Assembly (NCBI RefSeq): GCF_028550415.1
Contig: NZ_JAQQKX010000003.1
Coordinates: 124,001-188,000 of the forward strand
DNA: 64,000 bases
Direction of reading: 5' to 3'
DNA from: Asticcacaulis aquaticus
GTDB taxonomy: Bacteria > Pseudomonadota > Alphaproteobacteria > Caulobacterales > Caulobacteraceae
Position numbers and translations under genes: made by a program. Under the pieces are notes generated by a model. That model was given only the letters and a program-made list of their open reading frames with translations, ran no database searches and was not told the DNA's origin. How positions within the stretch are numbered: position 1 is the stretch's first letter; the number at the start of each line of letters is the position of its first letter. Of this stretch, positions 43,905 through 52,129 are shown piece after piece.

Positions 43905-45830
43905 CTACACTAGCGAGCGGAACTTCAGTGTCCCGTTGACGGCGCGTAACTCATCGAGCGCCTCCTTCGAATAGCCGCGATCGACATCGACGATCACATA
44001 ACCCAGTTGCTCGTTCGTCTTGAGGTGCTGGGCCAGGATGTTGAGATTGTACTTCGCCATGATCTGGTTGATCGAAGCCATGACGCCCGGCACGTTCTTA
44101 TGGATGTGCAGGAAGCGGTGGCGGCCCTCGACCTCAGACAACTGCACGTTCGGCATATTGACGCTGAAGGTCGTGTCGCCGCGGCTGATGAAGTTCAGAA
44201 GGCGCTCGGAGGCGAACTCTCCGATGGCTTCCTGTGCTTCTTCGGTCGAGCCGCCGATGTGCGGGCTGAGGATGACATTGTCGAGCCCCATCAGCGGGCT
44301 GTCGAACGGATCGTCATTGGTGCGCGGCTCTTCCGGGAACACATCGACACCGGCGCCGTAAATTTTCTTCGACCTGATCGCCTCGGCCAGCGCCTCGATA
44401 TCGACCACATGGCCGCGCGACAGGTTGATGAACAGCGCGCCGTCCTTCATCTTGGCAAACTGCGCCTTGCCGAAGATGTTCTTGTTCTCGGCGCGCCCAT
44501 CGACGTGCAGCGACACCACATCGGCTTCGGCCAGAAGCGCGTCGAGCGAGCGATAGCGCTTGGCATTGCCCATGGTCAGTTTTTCGGCGACGTCGTAATA
44601 GATGACGCGCATGCCGAAGGCTTCGGCCAGCACCGAGAGCTGAGAACCGATAGCCCCATAACCGATGATGCCGATGGTTTTATTGCGGACTTCGTGCGCG
44701 CCGGTGGCCGACTTGTCCCACTTGCCGGTGTGCATCTGGATCGACTTGGAATAGATGTTCCGCGTCAGGACGACCGTCAGGCCCATGACCATTTCCACTA
44801 CGGAACGCGTGTTGGAATAGGGGGCATTGAATACGGCCACGCCCTTTTCCGAGGCGGCCTTGAGGTCGATCTGATTGGTGCCGATGCAGAAAGCCCCGAT
44901 GGCCATCAGCTTGTCGGCGGCGTCGAGCACCTTGCGCGTGACATTGGTCTTCGAGCGGATGCCCAATACGTGCACGCCTTGAATCGCCTCGATCAGCGCA
45001 TCTTCGTCGAGCGCGCCTTTCAGGGTCGAGACGTCGTAGCCTTCTTCGCGGAAGTGCGCGATGGCGACCGGGTGGACGTTTTCCAGCATCAGCATCTTCA
45101 TGCGCGAGCGCGGGAAGGAATAACGGCCTTCATAGCCTTCGTTATGCAGCACTTCATCGAACGAAGCCGCGACCTGAGTCGCCTCGTTGCCGGTGGTGGC
45201 GGCGACGACCTTTTCGCGGCTGATGTTCTCGACGAAGGCGTAGAAGCGATCCGCGCCGCCGCCCTTGAAGACCTCGAAATCGGTCCAGCCGTCGCCGATC
45301 ATGACGACCTGACCGCTGACGGCCCAGCTTTGCAGGGCGATGATCTTGCCGCCGTCCTTCGACAGGGGATTGTCCTGCTCGACGCCGGTGGCGATGCCGT
45401 TGTCGTCGAAGATCAGGCGGTTAGCCAGCACGTGCTCGGCCTTGATGCCGTAATCGGCGACGACGGGCTCGATAAATTCATGGAAGCCGCCCGAGATGAT
45501 GCGGATCTTGCCGGGATGCTCCTGAAACACCTTGAGGTTCCGGCCGATCGAGTCCGACACCTGCCGTTTCAGCGTCTCGGCCAGACCGGCGATGTCCTCA
45601 CGCGACGGCTTCAGAATCTGGATGCGCTTTTGCAGGGCCTCGCCGAAGCCGATCTCGCCCGACATAGCCAGTTCGGTCAGTTCCTTGATCGCGTTCAGGT
45701 CCGTCAGGCGCGCCGGGTCGGACGAAAAGAGCTGTTCGGCAAGGACGTCGAGCGCCTCGACCTTGGTGAAGGTCGAGTCGAAATCGAGGACGAGCGTGGC
45801 GAGATTTGCGCTGGAGGGAGCCATGTGCAT
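43905..45830 (-). CDS. serA: phosphoserine phosphatase-D-3-phosphoglycerate dehydrogenase fusion (SerB-SerA)
   Basis: The 641-residue protein starts with a complete HAD phosphatase of the SerB type: LDFDSTFT (Asp16/Asp18), IISGGFHEF (motif II Ser), a motif III Lys in DGGKI, and MIGDGWTDFE (motif IV). From about residue 237 an E. coli-type SerA follows: GIRSKTNVT, FCIGTNQIDL, GIIGYGAIGSQ (NAD binding), SPHIGGSTEEAQE with the catalytic His, and a C-terminal ACT domain (about 570-641, HKNVPGVMASIN) for serine feedback. One polypeptide would thus do the first and last steps of serine synthesis; SerC is not in the window. Confidence 0.9.
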   Translation of the reverse strand: MHMAPSSANLATLVLDFDSTFTKVEALDVLAEQLFSSDPARLTDLNAIKELTELAMSGEIGFGEALQKRIQILKPSREDIAGLAETLKRQVSDSIGRNLKVFQEHPGKIRIISGGFHEFIEPVVADYGIKAEHVLANRLIFDDNGIATGVEQDNPLSKDGGKIIALQSWAVSGQVVMIGDGWTDFEVFKGGGADRFYAFVENISREKVVAATTGNEATQVAASFDEVLHNEGYEGRYSFPRSRMKMLMLENVHPVAIAHFREEGYDVSTLKGALDEDALIEAIQGVHVLGIRSKTNVTRKVLDAADKLMAIGAFCIGTNQIDLKAASEKGVAVFNAPYSNTRSVVEMVMGLTVVLTRNIYSKSIQMHTGKWDKSATGAHEVRNKTIGIIGYGAIGSQLSVLAEAFGMRVIYYDVAEKLTMGNAKRYRSLDALLAEADVVSLHVDGRAENKNIFGKAQFAKMKDGALFINLSRGHVVDIEALAEAIRSKKIYGAGVDVFPEEPRTNDDPFDSPLMGLDNVILSPHIGGSTEEAQEAIGEFASERLLNFISRGDTTFSVNMPNVQLSEVEGRHRFLHIHKNVPGVMASINQIMAKYNLNILAQHLKTNEQLGYVIVDVDRGYSKEALDELRAVNGTLKFRSLV

Positions 45831-46048
45831 ATACGCATCCCATAATTAACAGGGGGAGAAAAGTCGCGTTGGCGATTAAGCCAAAAGCCCCCGCAAGACA
45901 ACCGCGTTTGTGATTATTTGCCTTCGGCGCGGCTTTTTTATACTGATGCGATGGTTTATGCTGGCTAACTTCCGAAGTCTCGTCTTGAAACTGGTCGAGA
46001 CTGAAACTATCTGGGCGGCTTGCCCTTCTTTTTGTGTGAAATACCTAA

Positions 46049-46963
46049 ATGACCGCCACGACCTTGCCCACTCAGGACTATGCCGCCCGTTTCGTGATCG
46101 ACACCCTGCCGGTGCATGGCCGACTGGTGCGGCTGGACGAGACCCTGAACCGTATCCTTGATGCCCACGCCTATCCGGAGCCGGTGGCGACGCTACTGGG
46201 CGAGGCCTGCGTGCTGGCCGTGCTGGTCGGTTCGGCGCTGAAGTTCGATGGCCGTCTGATCCTGCAGGCCCAGGGCCGTCCCGATGAAGGGGGCGGGCCG
46301 GTGCGATACGTCGTGGCCGATTACGACACACGCGGGACGTTGCGCGGCTTTTGTCGTTACGATGAGGGCGAACTGGACGCGCTTCAGGCTGCCAACCAGG
46401 GCAATTTCCAGTCGCTGGGGGCCATGCAACTGCTCGGCAAGGGCACCTTCATCATGACGCTTGAGCCCGACGCGGCCTCGGGTCTGGGCGACCGCTATCA
46501 GGGTGTGACGCCGATCGAGGGCGACAGCCTGTCTTTGTGCGCGGAATACTATTTCGCCCAGTCCGAACAGGTGCCGACCCAGATCAAGCTGGCCGTCTCA
46601 CACGTGGACGGTCAATGGCGCGCCGGTGGGGCGATGATTCAGGCCACCGCGGGCGACGATGCCCGCGGCGATACGAAGGACGCCTTCGAACATATCCGCG
46701 CCCTGTTCGCGACGCTGGGCGAAGACGAACTGACCGACTTCGACATCGACGCCGAACGCCTGCTCTATCGTCTGTTCCACGAAGACGGCGTGCGCCTGTC
46801 GCCGCTAATGCCGGTGGCGCAACAGTGCCGCTGCTCGCAGGAACGCGTCGAGGATCTGGTCAAGTCGTTCTCCGCCGTCGATCAGGAAGATATGATCGAG
46901 GCCGACGGTCAGGTGCATATTACCTGCGAATACTGCTCGAAGACCTATCACGTCGCGCCGTGA
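46049..46963 (+). CDS. hslO: redox-regulated chaperone Hsp33
   Basis: The 304-residue protein has the Hsp33 fold with EACVLAVLVGSALKFDGRLILQAQG near residues 50-75. The C-terminal zinc redox switch has a C-x-C pair (QQCRCSQE) and a C-x-x-C pair (TCEYCSKTY). Oxidation releases zinc and activates holdase function. The C-x-C/C-x-x-C pattern is complete, so it should be redox-active. It is preceded by a 218-bp gap without other features. Confidence 0.94.
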   Translation: MTATTLPTQDYAARFVIDTLPVHGRLVRLDETLNRILDAHAYPEPVATLLGEACVLAVLVGSALKFDGRLILQAQGRPDEGGGPVRYVVADYDTRGTLRGFCRYDEGELDALQAANQGNFQSLGAMQLLGKGTFIMTLEPDAASGLGDRYQGVTPIEGDSLSLCAEYYFAQSEQVPTQIKLAVSHVDGQWRAGGAMIQATAGDDARGDTKDAFEHIRALFATLGEDELTDFDIDAERLLYRLFHEDGVRLSPLMPVAQQCRCSQERVEDLVKSFSAVDQEDMIEADGQVHITCEYCSKTYHVAP

Positions 46964-47025
46964 TGGCCGATTGATTTTTAACGCGCTTGCGTGTCTTATC
47001 CGGTAACGAAAACCGGGAGCGCGTT

Positions 47026-47376
47026 ATGACCACACATCAGGGAAGCTGCCATTGCGGGAAGATCGCCTTCGCGGTCGAGGGCGATTTCAGCGAGGCCATC
47101 GACTGCAACTGTTCGATCTGCCGCCGCAAGGGTTCGCTACTGGCCTTCGTGCCGCGCGACAAACTGGTCCTCAGCACGCCGGAAGCGGATATTTCGACCT
47201 ACACCTTCAACAAACACATCATCCAGCACCATTTCTGCGGGACGTGCGGCACCTCGCCCTTCGGCGAGGGCAAGGGGCCGGACGGTTCGGCCATGGCGGC
47301 GGTCAATCTGCGCTGCGTGCCGGATGTCGATCTCGATAGCCTCAAAATTAATAAGTGGGACGGGGCCTCACACTGA
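47026..47376 (+). CDS. GFA/CENP-V domain protein (glutathione-dependent formaldehyde-activating family)
   Basis: The 116-residue zinc protein has GSCHCGKIAF, CNCSICRRKG and HFCGTCGTSPF, the full set of cysteines of the GFA fold. Most members are not true formaldehyde-activating enzymes, and their substrates are unknown. The start MTTHQGSC follows GGGAGCG; the frame is open for 13 more codons upstream. Confidence 0.87.
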   Translation: MTTHQGSCHCGKIAFAVEGDFSEAIDCNCSICRRKGSLLAFVPRDKLVLSTPEADISTYTFNKHIIQHHFCGTCGTSPFGEGKGPDGSAMAAVNLRCVPDVDLDSLKINKWDGASH

Positions 47377-47460
47377 CAAGCATTAAATAGCCGCTCTAAA
47401 CCTTCGTCACACAAACCATCGCTTTCCTTGGTCGGGTCAAAGGATTAGAAGACCGGCAAT

Positions 47461-47482
47461 GGGGCCGTCAGCGCCCCTTTTT
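47461..47482 (+). terminator. terminator-like hairpin just upstream of cysG
   Basis: GGGGC (47461-47465) pairs with GCCCC (47473-47477) and is followed by five T (47478-47482), only 14 bp before the cysG ATG. It may end the GFA transcript or attenuate entry into the cys operon. Confidence 0.5.
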
Positions 47483-47496
47483 GCCGTGGTTTTCTT

Positions 47497-48930
47497 ATGC
47501 TCGCATTGCCGCTGTCCTGGCCGCTGGAAGGCCGTCGCGTCGTCCTGATTGGGGCGGGGGACTGGCTTGCGCGTAAGCTGACCCTGCTGCGCCGGACCCC
47601 GGCGCGCCTGAGCGTCTATACGCCCGACGGCGGGACATTCGACATTGAGACCGAGCAACGCTGGCCTGAGGTCGCTGACCTTAGCGATGCAACGCTGGTC
47701 GTTGTCGCCTTCGATGATCGCGCCAAGGCCGAACGTGGGGCGGCACTGGCCCGCGCGGCGCATCTGCCCGTTAATGTCGTCGATTTCCCCGATCTGGGCG
47801 ATTTCCATATTCCGGCGATCATCGACCGGGGCAGCCTCAGCATCGGCGTCGCGACCGGCGGGACCGCTCCGGTTCTGGCCCGCGAGACCCGCCGCAAGAT
47901 CGAAGCCGCCGTGCCGCCGTCGGAAGCCTTCCTCGCTGATTTCGCCACACGCCTGAGCCCGGCTCTGCGCGAAGCCTTCGCCAATGTCGACGACCGTCGC
48001 CGGGTGTGGGAAGCCGTGCTCGACTCGTCTGCCGCCCGTCTGGCGCGCGAAGGCAAGGTCGAGGCGGCGCTGGAGCAGGCGCGCAAGGACATTCAGAACT
48101 CGCCGTCGCGCACGGGCGTCGTCCATCTGGTCGGGGCCGGTCCAGGCGATCCGGAACTGCTGACGCTTAAGGCGCTGCGCCTCCTCAGCGAGGCCGATGT
48201 CATCGTCTATGACCGGCTGGTCGGCGACGGGATCATGGACATGGCGCGCCGCGACTGCGAACGCTTCTATGTCGGCAAGGCGCGCTCGAACCATTCGGTG
48301 CCGCAGGATCAGATTCACACGCTTCTGGTCGAACAGGCCAAACTCGGCAAGCGCGTCGTGCGTCTGAAAGGCGGCGATCCGTTCGTTTTCGGGCGGGGCG
48401 GCGAAGAGGTCGAGGCCCTCAAAGCCGCCGGGATCGAGGTCCATATCACGCCGGGGATTACGGCTGCGCTGGGCTGTGCGGCGTCATCCGGCGTGCCGCT
48501 GACGCACCGCGATCATGCGCAAAGCGTGAGTTTCATAACCGGTCATGCCCAAGCGCCCGCCGAAAAGTGCGAAGCGGTTTTCGGAAGCGAGGGCGCGACC
48601 ACTAAAAAAGAGGGGGATTTTGAGCATAATCCCCTCCAACTCGACTGGGATCGTCTGGCGGCGAAGAACCATACCTTGGCCGTCTATATGGGCGTCCATA
48701 CGGCGCAGACCATTTCGGATAAGCTGACCGCGCACGGTCGCGATCCTGAGACGCCGGTTCTGGTCATCGAGAATGGCACCCGCCCGAACGAGAAACGCAG
48801 ACTGACCCGTCTGTCTCTGTTGCCCGACGCCCTGCGCGCCGATCCGCCGCAAGGCCCCGCCCTGCTGATGATCGGCGAAGTGGCGTCTCTCTATACCCCT
48901 ACTGCACCTGAACTCGGGATTTCCCTATGA
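47497..48930 (+). CDS. cysG: siroheme synthase CysG with repeat-derived insertion
   Basis: The 477-residue trifunctional protein makes siroheme for the sulfite reductase encoded downstream. The N-terminal precorrin-2 dehydrogenase/ferrochelatase domain (about 1-205) has VVLIGAGDWLARKL and SIGVATGGTAPVLAR. The C-terminal uroporphyrinogen methyltransferase (about 208-470) has VGAGPGDPELLTLKA, RLKGGDPFVFGRGGEE and ITPGITAALGCAA. After SFITGH about 30 residues are inserted (about 350-380) before LDWDRLA, where E. coli CysG has only a few. This insert contains a genomic palindromic repeat read in frame. The stop overlaps the next gene as ATGA. Confidence 0.93.
   Translation: MLALPLSWPLEGRRVVLIGAGDWLARKLTLLRRTPARLSVYTPDGGTFDIETEQRWPEVADLSDATLVVVAFDDRAKAERGAALARAAHLPVNVVDFPDLGDFHIPAIIDRGSLSIGVATGGTAPVLARETRRKIEAAVPPSEAFLADFATRLSPALREAFANVDDRRRVWEAVLDSSAARLAREGKVEAALEQARKDIQNSPSRTGVVHLVGAGPGDPELLTLKALRLLSEADVIVYDRLVGDGIMDMARRDCERFYVGKARSNHSVPQDQIHTLLVEQAKLGKRVVRLKGGDPFVFGRGGEEVEALKAAGIEVHITPGITAALGCAASSGVPLTHRDHAQSVSFITGHAQAPAEKCEAVFGSEGATTKKEGDFEHNPLQLDWDRLAAKNHTLAVYMGVHTAQTISDKLTAHGRDPETPVLVIENGTRPNEKRRLTRLSLLPDALRADPPQGPALLMIGEVASLYTPTAPELGISL
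48559..48584. repeat. 26-bp palindromic repeat embedded in cysG
   Basis: It is the inverted copy of the intergenic repeat at 43081-43107, with one mismatch. It encodes AEKCEAVFG (from residue 355) in frame, within the extra loop of the methyltransferase domain. Confidence 0.78.
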
Positions 48931-49238
48931 AGCTACTGACTGCCAATCGCCTGACCGACGGTCTGGTCCTGTGGTATCGCGACGGCGACGACCTGAGCGG
49001 CTGGACGGAAAACGCTGTCGACGCCGCGCGTCTGGACGACGAGGCCGCGACCGCGCTTTTGGACGTCTGGAAGGCGCGCGAAACGCTTCTGGTTGCGCCA
49101 TATCTGGTGCCGCTGGTCGATGATCACACGCTGGTCAAGCGCGAATATGTCCGTGAATTTGTCCGCGCCAACGGCCCGACCATCGGCCAGACCGCGCTCG
49201 ATACCGCCAAGCTCCAAAATCGCGGAGAGGTTTTCTAA
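48927..49238 (+). CDS. DUF2849 protein of the sulfite reductase operon
   Basis: The 103-residue soluble protein begins MKLLTANRLTDGLVLWYRDGD and contains VPLVDDHTLVKREYVRE, as in DUF2849. This family is typically found between cysG and cysI in alphaproteobacteria. Its role is unknown; context suggests sulfite reductase assembly or electron transfer. It overlaps cysG by 4 nt, and cysI starts at the next base after its stop. Confidence 0.85.
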   Translation: MKLLTANRLTDGLVLWYRDGDDLSGWTENAVDAARLDDEAATALLDVWKARETLLVAPYLVPLVDDHTLVKREYVREFVRANGPTIGQTALDTAKLQNRGEVF

Positions 49239-50882
49239 ATGTACGTTTACGATCAGTTCGATCACGCCGTCGTCGCCGCGCGCAACGCCGAATTCAAGGA
49301 TCAGGTCGCCCGCCGTCTGGCCGGTGAGCTCTCCGAGGATCAGTTCAAGCCGCTGCGCCTGATGAACGGCCTGTACCTGCAACTGCACGCCTATATGCTG
49401 CGCATCGCCGTGCCTTACGGTGTACTGTCGTCGGCCCAGATGCGCACCTTTGCGCACATCGCGCGGACCTATGACCGCGACTTCGGCCACTTCACCACGC
49501 GTCAGAACATCCAGTTCAACTGGATCAAGCTGGCCGACACGCCGCAGATTCTCGAAGACCTGGCGAAGGTCGAGATGCACGCCATCCAGACCTCCGGCAA
49601 CTGCATCCGCAACACCACGACCGATCAGTTCGCCGGGGCCGCGAAGGACGAGATCGACGATCCGCGTCCGTGGGCCGAACTGATCCGTCAGTGGTCGACC
49701 TTTCACCCGGAATTCACCTTCCTGCCGCGCAAGTTCAAGATCGCCATCACCGGCGCGACGCGCGACCGGGCGGCGATCCGTGTCCACGACATCGGCCTGC
49801 AACTGACCGCCAACGGCTTCGACGTCTATGTCGGTGGCGGCATGGGTCGTACGCCGCACCTCGGTCACCTGATTAAATCGGGCGTACCGGGCGAAAAGCT
49901 GCTCAGCTATCTCGAAGCGGCTCTGCGCGTCTATAACCGCTATGGTCGCCGCGACAATATCTACAAGGCGCGGATCAAGATCCTCGTCTCGGCGCTGGGG
50001 CCGCAGGAATATGCGCGTCAGGTCGAAGAGGAATGGGCCTCGCTCGATCAGGCGAAGATCGACGCGCCCTATGCCGAAATCGCCCGCATCAAAAGCTTCT
50101 TCCCGGAGCCCGACTATACCGCTAAGGCGTTCGACGCTGCGGCGCTGGACCGTGCGAAAGCCGCCGATCCGGGCTTTGCCCGCTGGGTGCGCAACAATAC
50201 GTTGGCGCATCGCCGCGACGACCATGTCTCGGTGACCATTTCGCTCAAGCCGACCGGTTTGCCGCCGGGCGACGCCTCGTCCGAGCAGATGGACGTCATG
50301 GCCGACCTCGCCGACGACTATGGCTATGCCGAACTGCGTGTCAGCCATGAGCAGAACGTCATCCTGCCGCATGTGGCCAAGGCCGACCTCTACGACCTCT
50401 ATCAACGTCTGGATAAGACCGGTCTGTCTTCTGCCAATGTCGGCAAGATCACCGACATGATCGCCTGCCCCGGCCTCGACTATTGTTCGCTGGCCAATGC
50501 CCGTTCGATCCCGCTGGCGCAGGATATCTCGAAGCGTTTCGAGGATGCCGGTTATACGGACAAGATAGGCGATCTTCAGATCAAGATTTCCGGCTGCATC
50601 AACGCCTGTGGTCACCACCACGTGGGCCATATCGGCATCCTGGGCGTCGATAAGCAGGGCGAGGAATTCTACCAGATCCTGCTCGGTGGCCGGGCCGATG
50701 AACAGGCTGCTCTGGGCGCGATCACCGGCAAGGGCATGCCCGCCGAAGCCGTGCCGGCCGCCATCGAACGCGTCGTCAACCTCTACCTCGAACTGCGCAC
50801 GGACGAATCCGAACGCTTCATCGACACCGTTGGCCGTCTGGGCCGCGAAGCCTTTGCCGGAGCCCTGCATGAGCCTGCTTAA
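49239..50882 (+). CDS. cysI: sulfite reductase hemoprotein subunit (CysI/nitrite-sulfite reductase family)
   Basis: The 547-residue siroheme/[4Fe-4S] protein has two ferredoxin-like repeats with TRQNIQFNWIKL and TSGNCIRNTTTD. Cluster ligands are in IACPGLDYCSLA and KISGCINACGHHHVGHIG, the C-x5-C and C-x3-C pattern. It reduces sulfite to sulfide, with siroheme from CysG. No CysJ flavoprotein is next to it, so a ferredoxin-type donor or the small DUF proteins may deliver electrons. The end overlaps the DUF934 gene by 14 nt. Confidence 0.93.
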   Translation: MYVYDQFDHAVVAARNAEFKDQVARRLAGELSEDQFKPLRLMNGLYLQLHAYMLRIAVPYGVLSSAQMRTFAHIARTYDRDFGHFTTRQNIQFNWIKLADTPQILEDLAKVEMHAIQTSGNCIRNTTTDQFAGAAKDEIDDPRPWAELIRQWSTFHPEFTFLPRKFKIAITGATRDRAAIRVHDIGLQLTANGFDVYVGGGMGRTPHLGHLIKSGVPGEKLLSYLEAALRVYNRYGRRDNIYKARIKILVSALGPQEYARQVEEEWASLDQAKIDAPYAEIARIKSFFPEPDYTAKAFDAAALDRAKAADPGFARWVRNNTLAHRRDDHVSVTISLKPTGLPPGDASSEQMDVMADLADDYGYAELRVSHEQNVILPHVAKADLYDLYQRLDKTGLSSANVGKITDMIACPGLDYCSLANARSIPLAQDISKRFEDAGYTDKIGDLQIKISGCINACGHHHVGHIGILGVDKQGEEFYQILLGGRADEQAALGAITGKGMPAEAVPAAIERVVNLYLELRTDESERFIDTVGRLGREAFAGALHEPA

Positions 50883-51387
50883 TTCCTCGCATGAGCCGAA
50901 ACTGGTCACCGCCGACGGCACCCTGATCCCCGACGGCTGGCGTCTGCTGGCCGACGACGAAACCGTCGGCGTCGACGAGCCGAACGTGCTGGGCTTCGAC
51001 CGCGCCTTGGCCGAACTCGACGGCCTGAACGGTAAGTATGGTGTGCGCGTCAATCCGGCGGATGACGTGCGCAAGCTCTTGCCGTTCATCGACAAGATCG
51101 CCCTGATCGAGGTCGCCTTCCCGGGCTACCGCGACGGCCGCGGCTATTCGACCGCCCGCATCCTGCGCGAAGAAGGTTTCACCGGCCCGATCCGCGCCGT
51201 CGGCGACGTCCTGCGCGATCAGTTACTGTACATGATCCGCGTCGGCTTCGACGAGTTCCTCGTCAAGGACGCCGATCCGCAAGGGGCCATCGCCCACGCC
51301 AAGAGCCTGTTCGATTACGCCTATCAGTCGGCGGCGGATGACCTCAAGCCGGTGTGGCAATTGCGGCAGGAAGCCACCGGAGCGTAA
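50869..51387 (+). CDS. DUF934 protein of the sulfite reductase operon
   Basis: This 172-residue protein has FPGYRDGRGYSTARILRE and GDVLRDQLLYMIRVGFDEF, diagnostic of DUF934. The family almost always accompanies this type of cysI and is thought to serve as a partner of the reductase; its mechanism is unproven. The ATG overlaps the end of cysI, and the next gene starts 1 bp after its stop. Confidence 0.9.
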   Translation: MSLLNSSHEPKLVTADGTLIPDGWRLLADDETVGVDEPNVLGFDRALAELDGLNGKYGVRVNPADDVRKLLPFIDKIALIEVAFPGYRDGRGYSTARILREEGFTGPIRAVGDVLRDQLLYMIRVGFDEFLVKDADPQGAIAHAKSLFDYAYQSAADDLKPVWQLRQEATGA

Positions 51388-51388
51388 G

Positions 51389-52129
51389 ATGACCGTTCTG
51401 ATCAACAATCTGGTCGTCGATACGCCGGAGCATGAGCGGGCGCGCCAGTTGAGCGCCAAGTACGAAGGTTGGAACGCGGAGTCGATCCTGCGTGACGCCA
51501 TCGACCACGAATTTGTGGGACAGATCGCTCTGTCTTCTTCGTTCGGGGCTGATGCCGTGGTGCTGCTGCATCTGGTGGCGCAGATCGACCGCACGACGCC
51601 GGTCATTTTTCTCGACACCGATCGGCACTTTTTTCAGACCCTGCAATATCGCGACGAACTGGTGGCGCAGCTTGGGTTGACCAATCTTATCAATCTGCGC
51701 CCGGCGCTGGAAGATGTGCGGGCGCTGGACCCGAAGAACGTCCTGTTCCAGAGCGATCCGGACGCCTGCTGCGACTTCCGCAAGACGAAGCCGCTGGCAG
51801 CGGTGACGAAGGATTACGCGGCGTGGATTTCAGGCCGCAAACGCGCTCAGGCCGCGACGCGCAAGGCCATGCAGATCGTTGAATTCGACGGACGCAATTT
51901 CAAGATCAATCCTTTGGCCGACTGGACGGCGCAGGACGTGGCCGACTATATCCGCGCCCATGATCTGCCACCGCATCCGCTGGTCGAACAGGGCTATCCG
52001 TCGATCGGTTGCTTCACCTGCACCAAGCCGGTCGAAGAGGGGCAGGACGCCCGTTCAGGTCGCTGGGCCGGTCAGGACAAGACCGAGTGCGGCATCCACC
52101 TCAGCGTCTATGACGGCGGTGGGATTTAA
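51389..52129 (+). CDS. cysH: adenylyl-sulfate (APS/PAPS) reductase CysH, iron-sulfur type
   Basis: The 246-residue enzyme has SSFGADAVVLLHL (PP-loop), FLDTDRHFFQT, ACCDFRKTKPL and GCFTCTKP, and the catalytic ECGIH near the C-terminus. The paired CC and C-x-x-C bind a [4Fe-4S] cluster and mark the APS-reducing type rather than the E. coli PAPS type. It supplies sulfite to CysI. Its 3' end overlaps the convergent MFS gene by 4 nt. Confidence 0.93.
   Translation: MTVLINNLVVDTPEHERARQLSAKYEGWNAESILRDAIDHEFVGQIALSSSFGADAVVLLHLVAQIDRTTPVIFLDTDRHFFQTLQYRDELVAQLGLTNLINLRPALEDVRALDPKNVLFQSDPDACCDFRKTKPLAAVTKDYAAWISGRKRAQAATRKAMQIVEFDGRNFKINPLADWTAQDVADYIRAHDLPPHPLVEQGYPSIGCFTCTKPVEEGQDARSGRWAGQDKTECGIHLSVYDGGGI

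Noticed and set aside
44007-45845. 612-codon plus-strand frame opposite the SerB-SerA fusion
   Set aside because: No recognisable motif; the fusion on the minus strand has all catalytic motifs.
48933-51095. 720-codon open frame on the minus strand opposite cysI and neighbours
   Set aside because: It is a shadow of the DUF2849-cysI-DUF934 genes, whose motifs are unambiguous; no domain is visible in the shadow.
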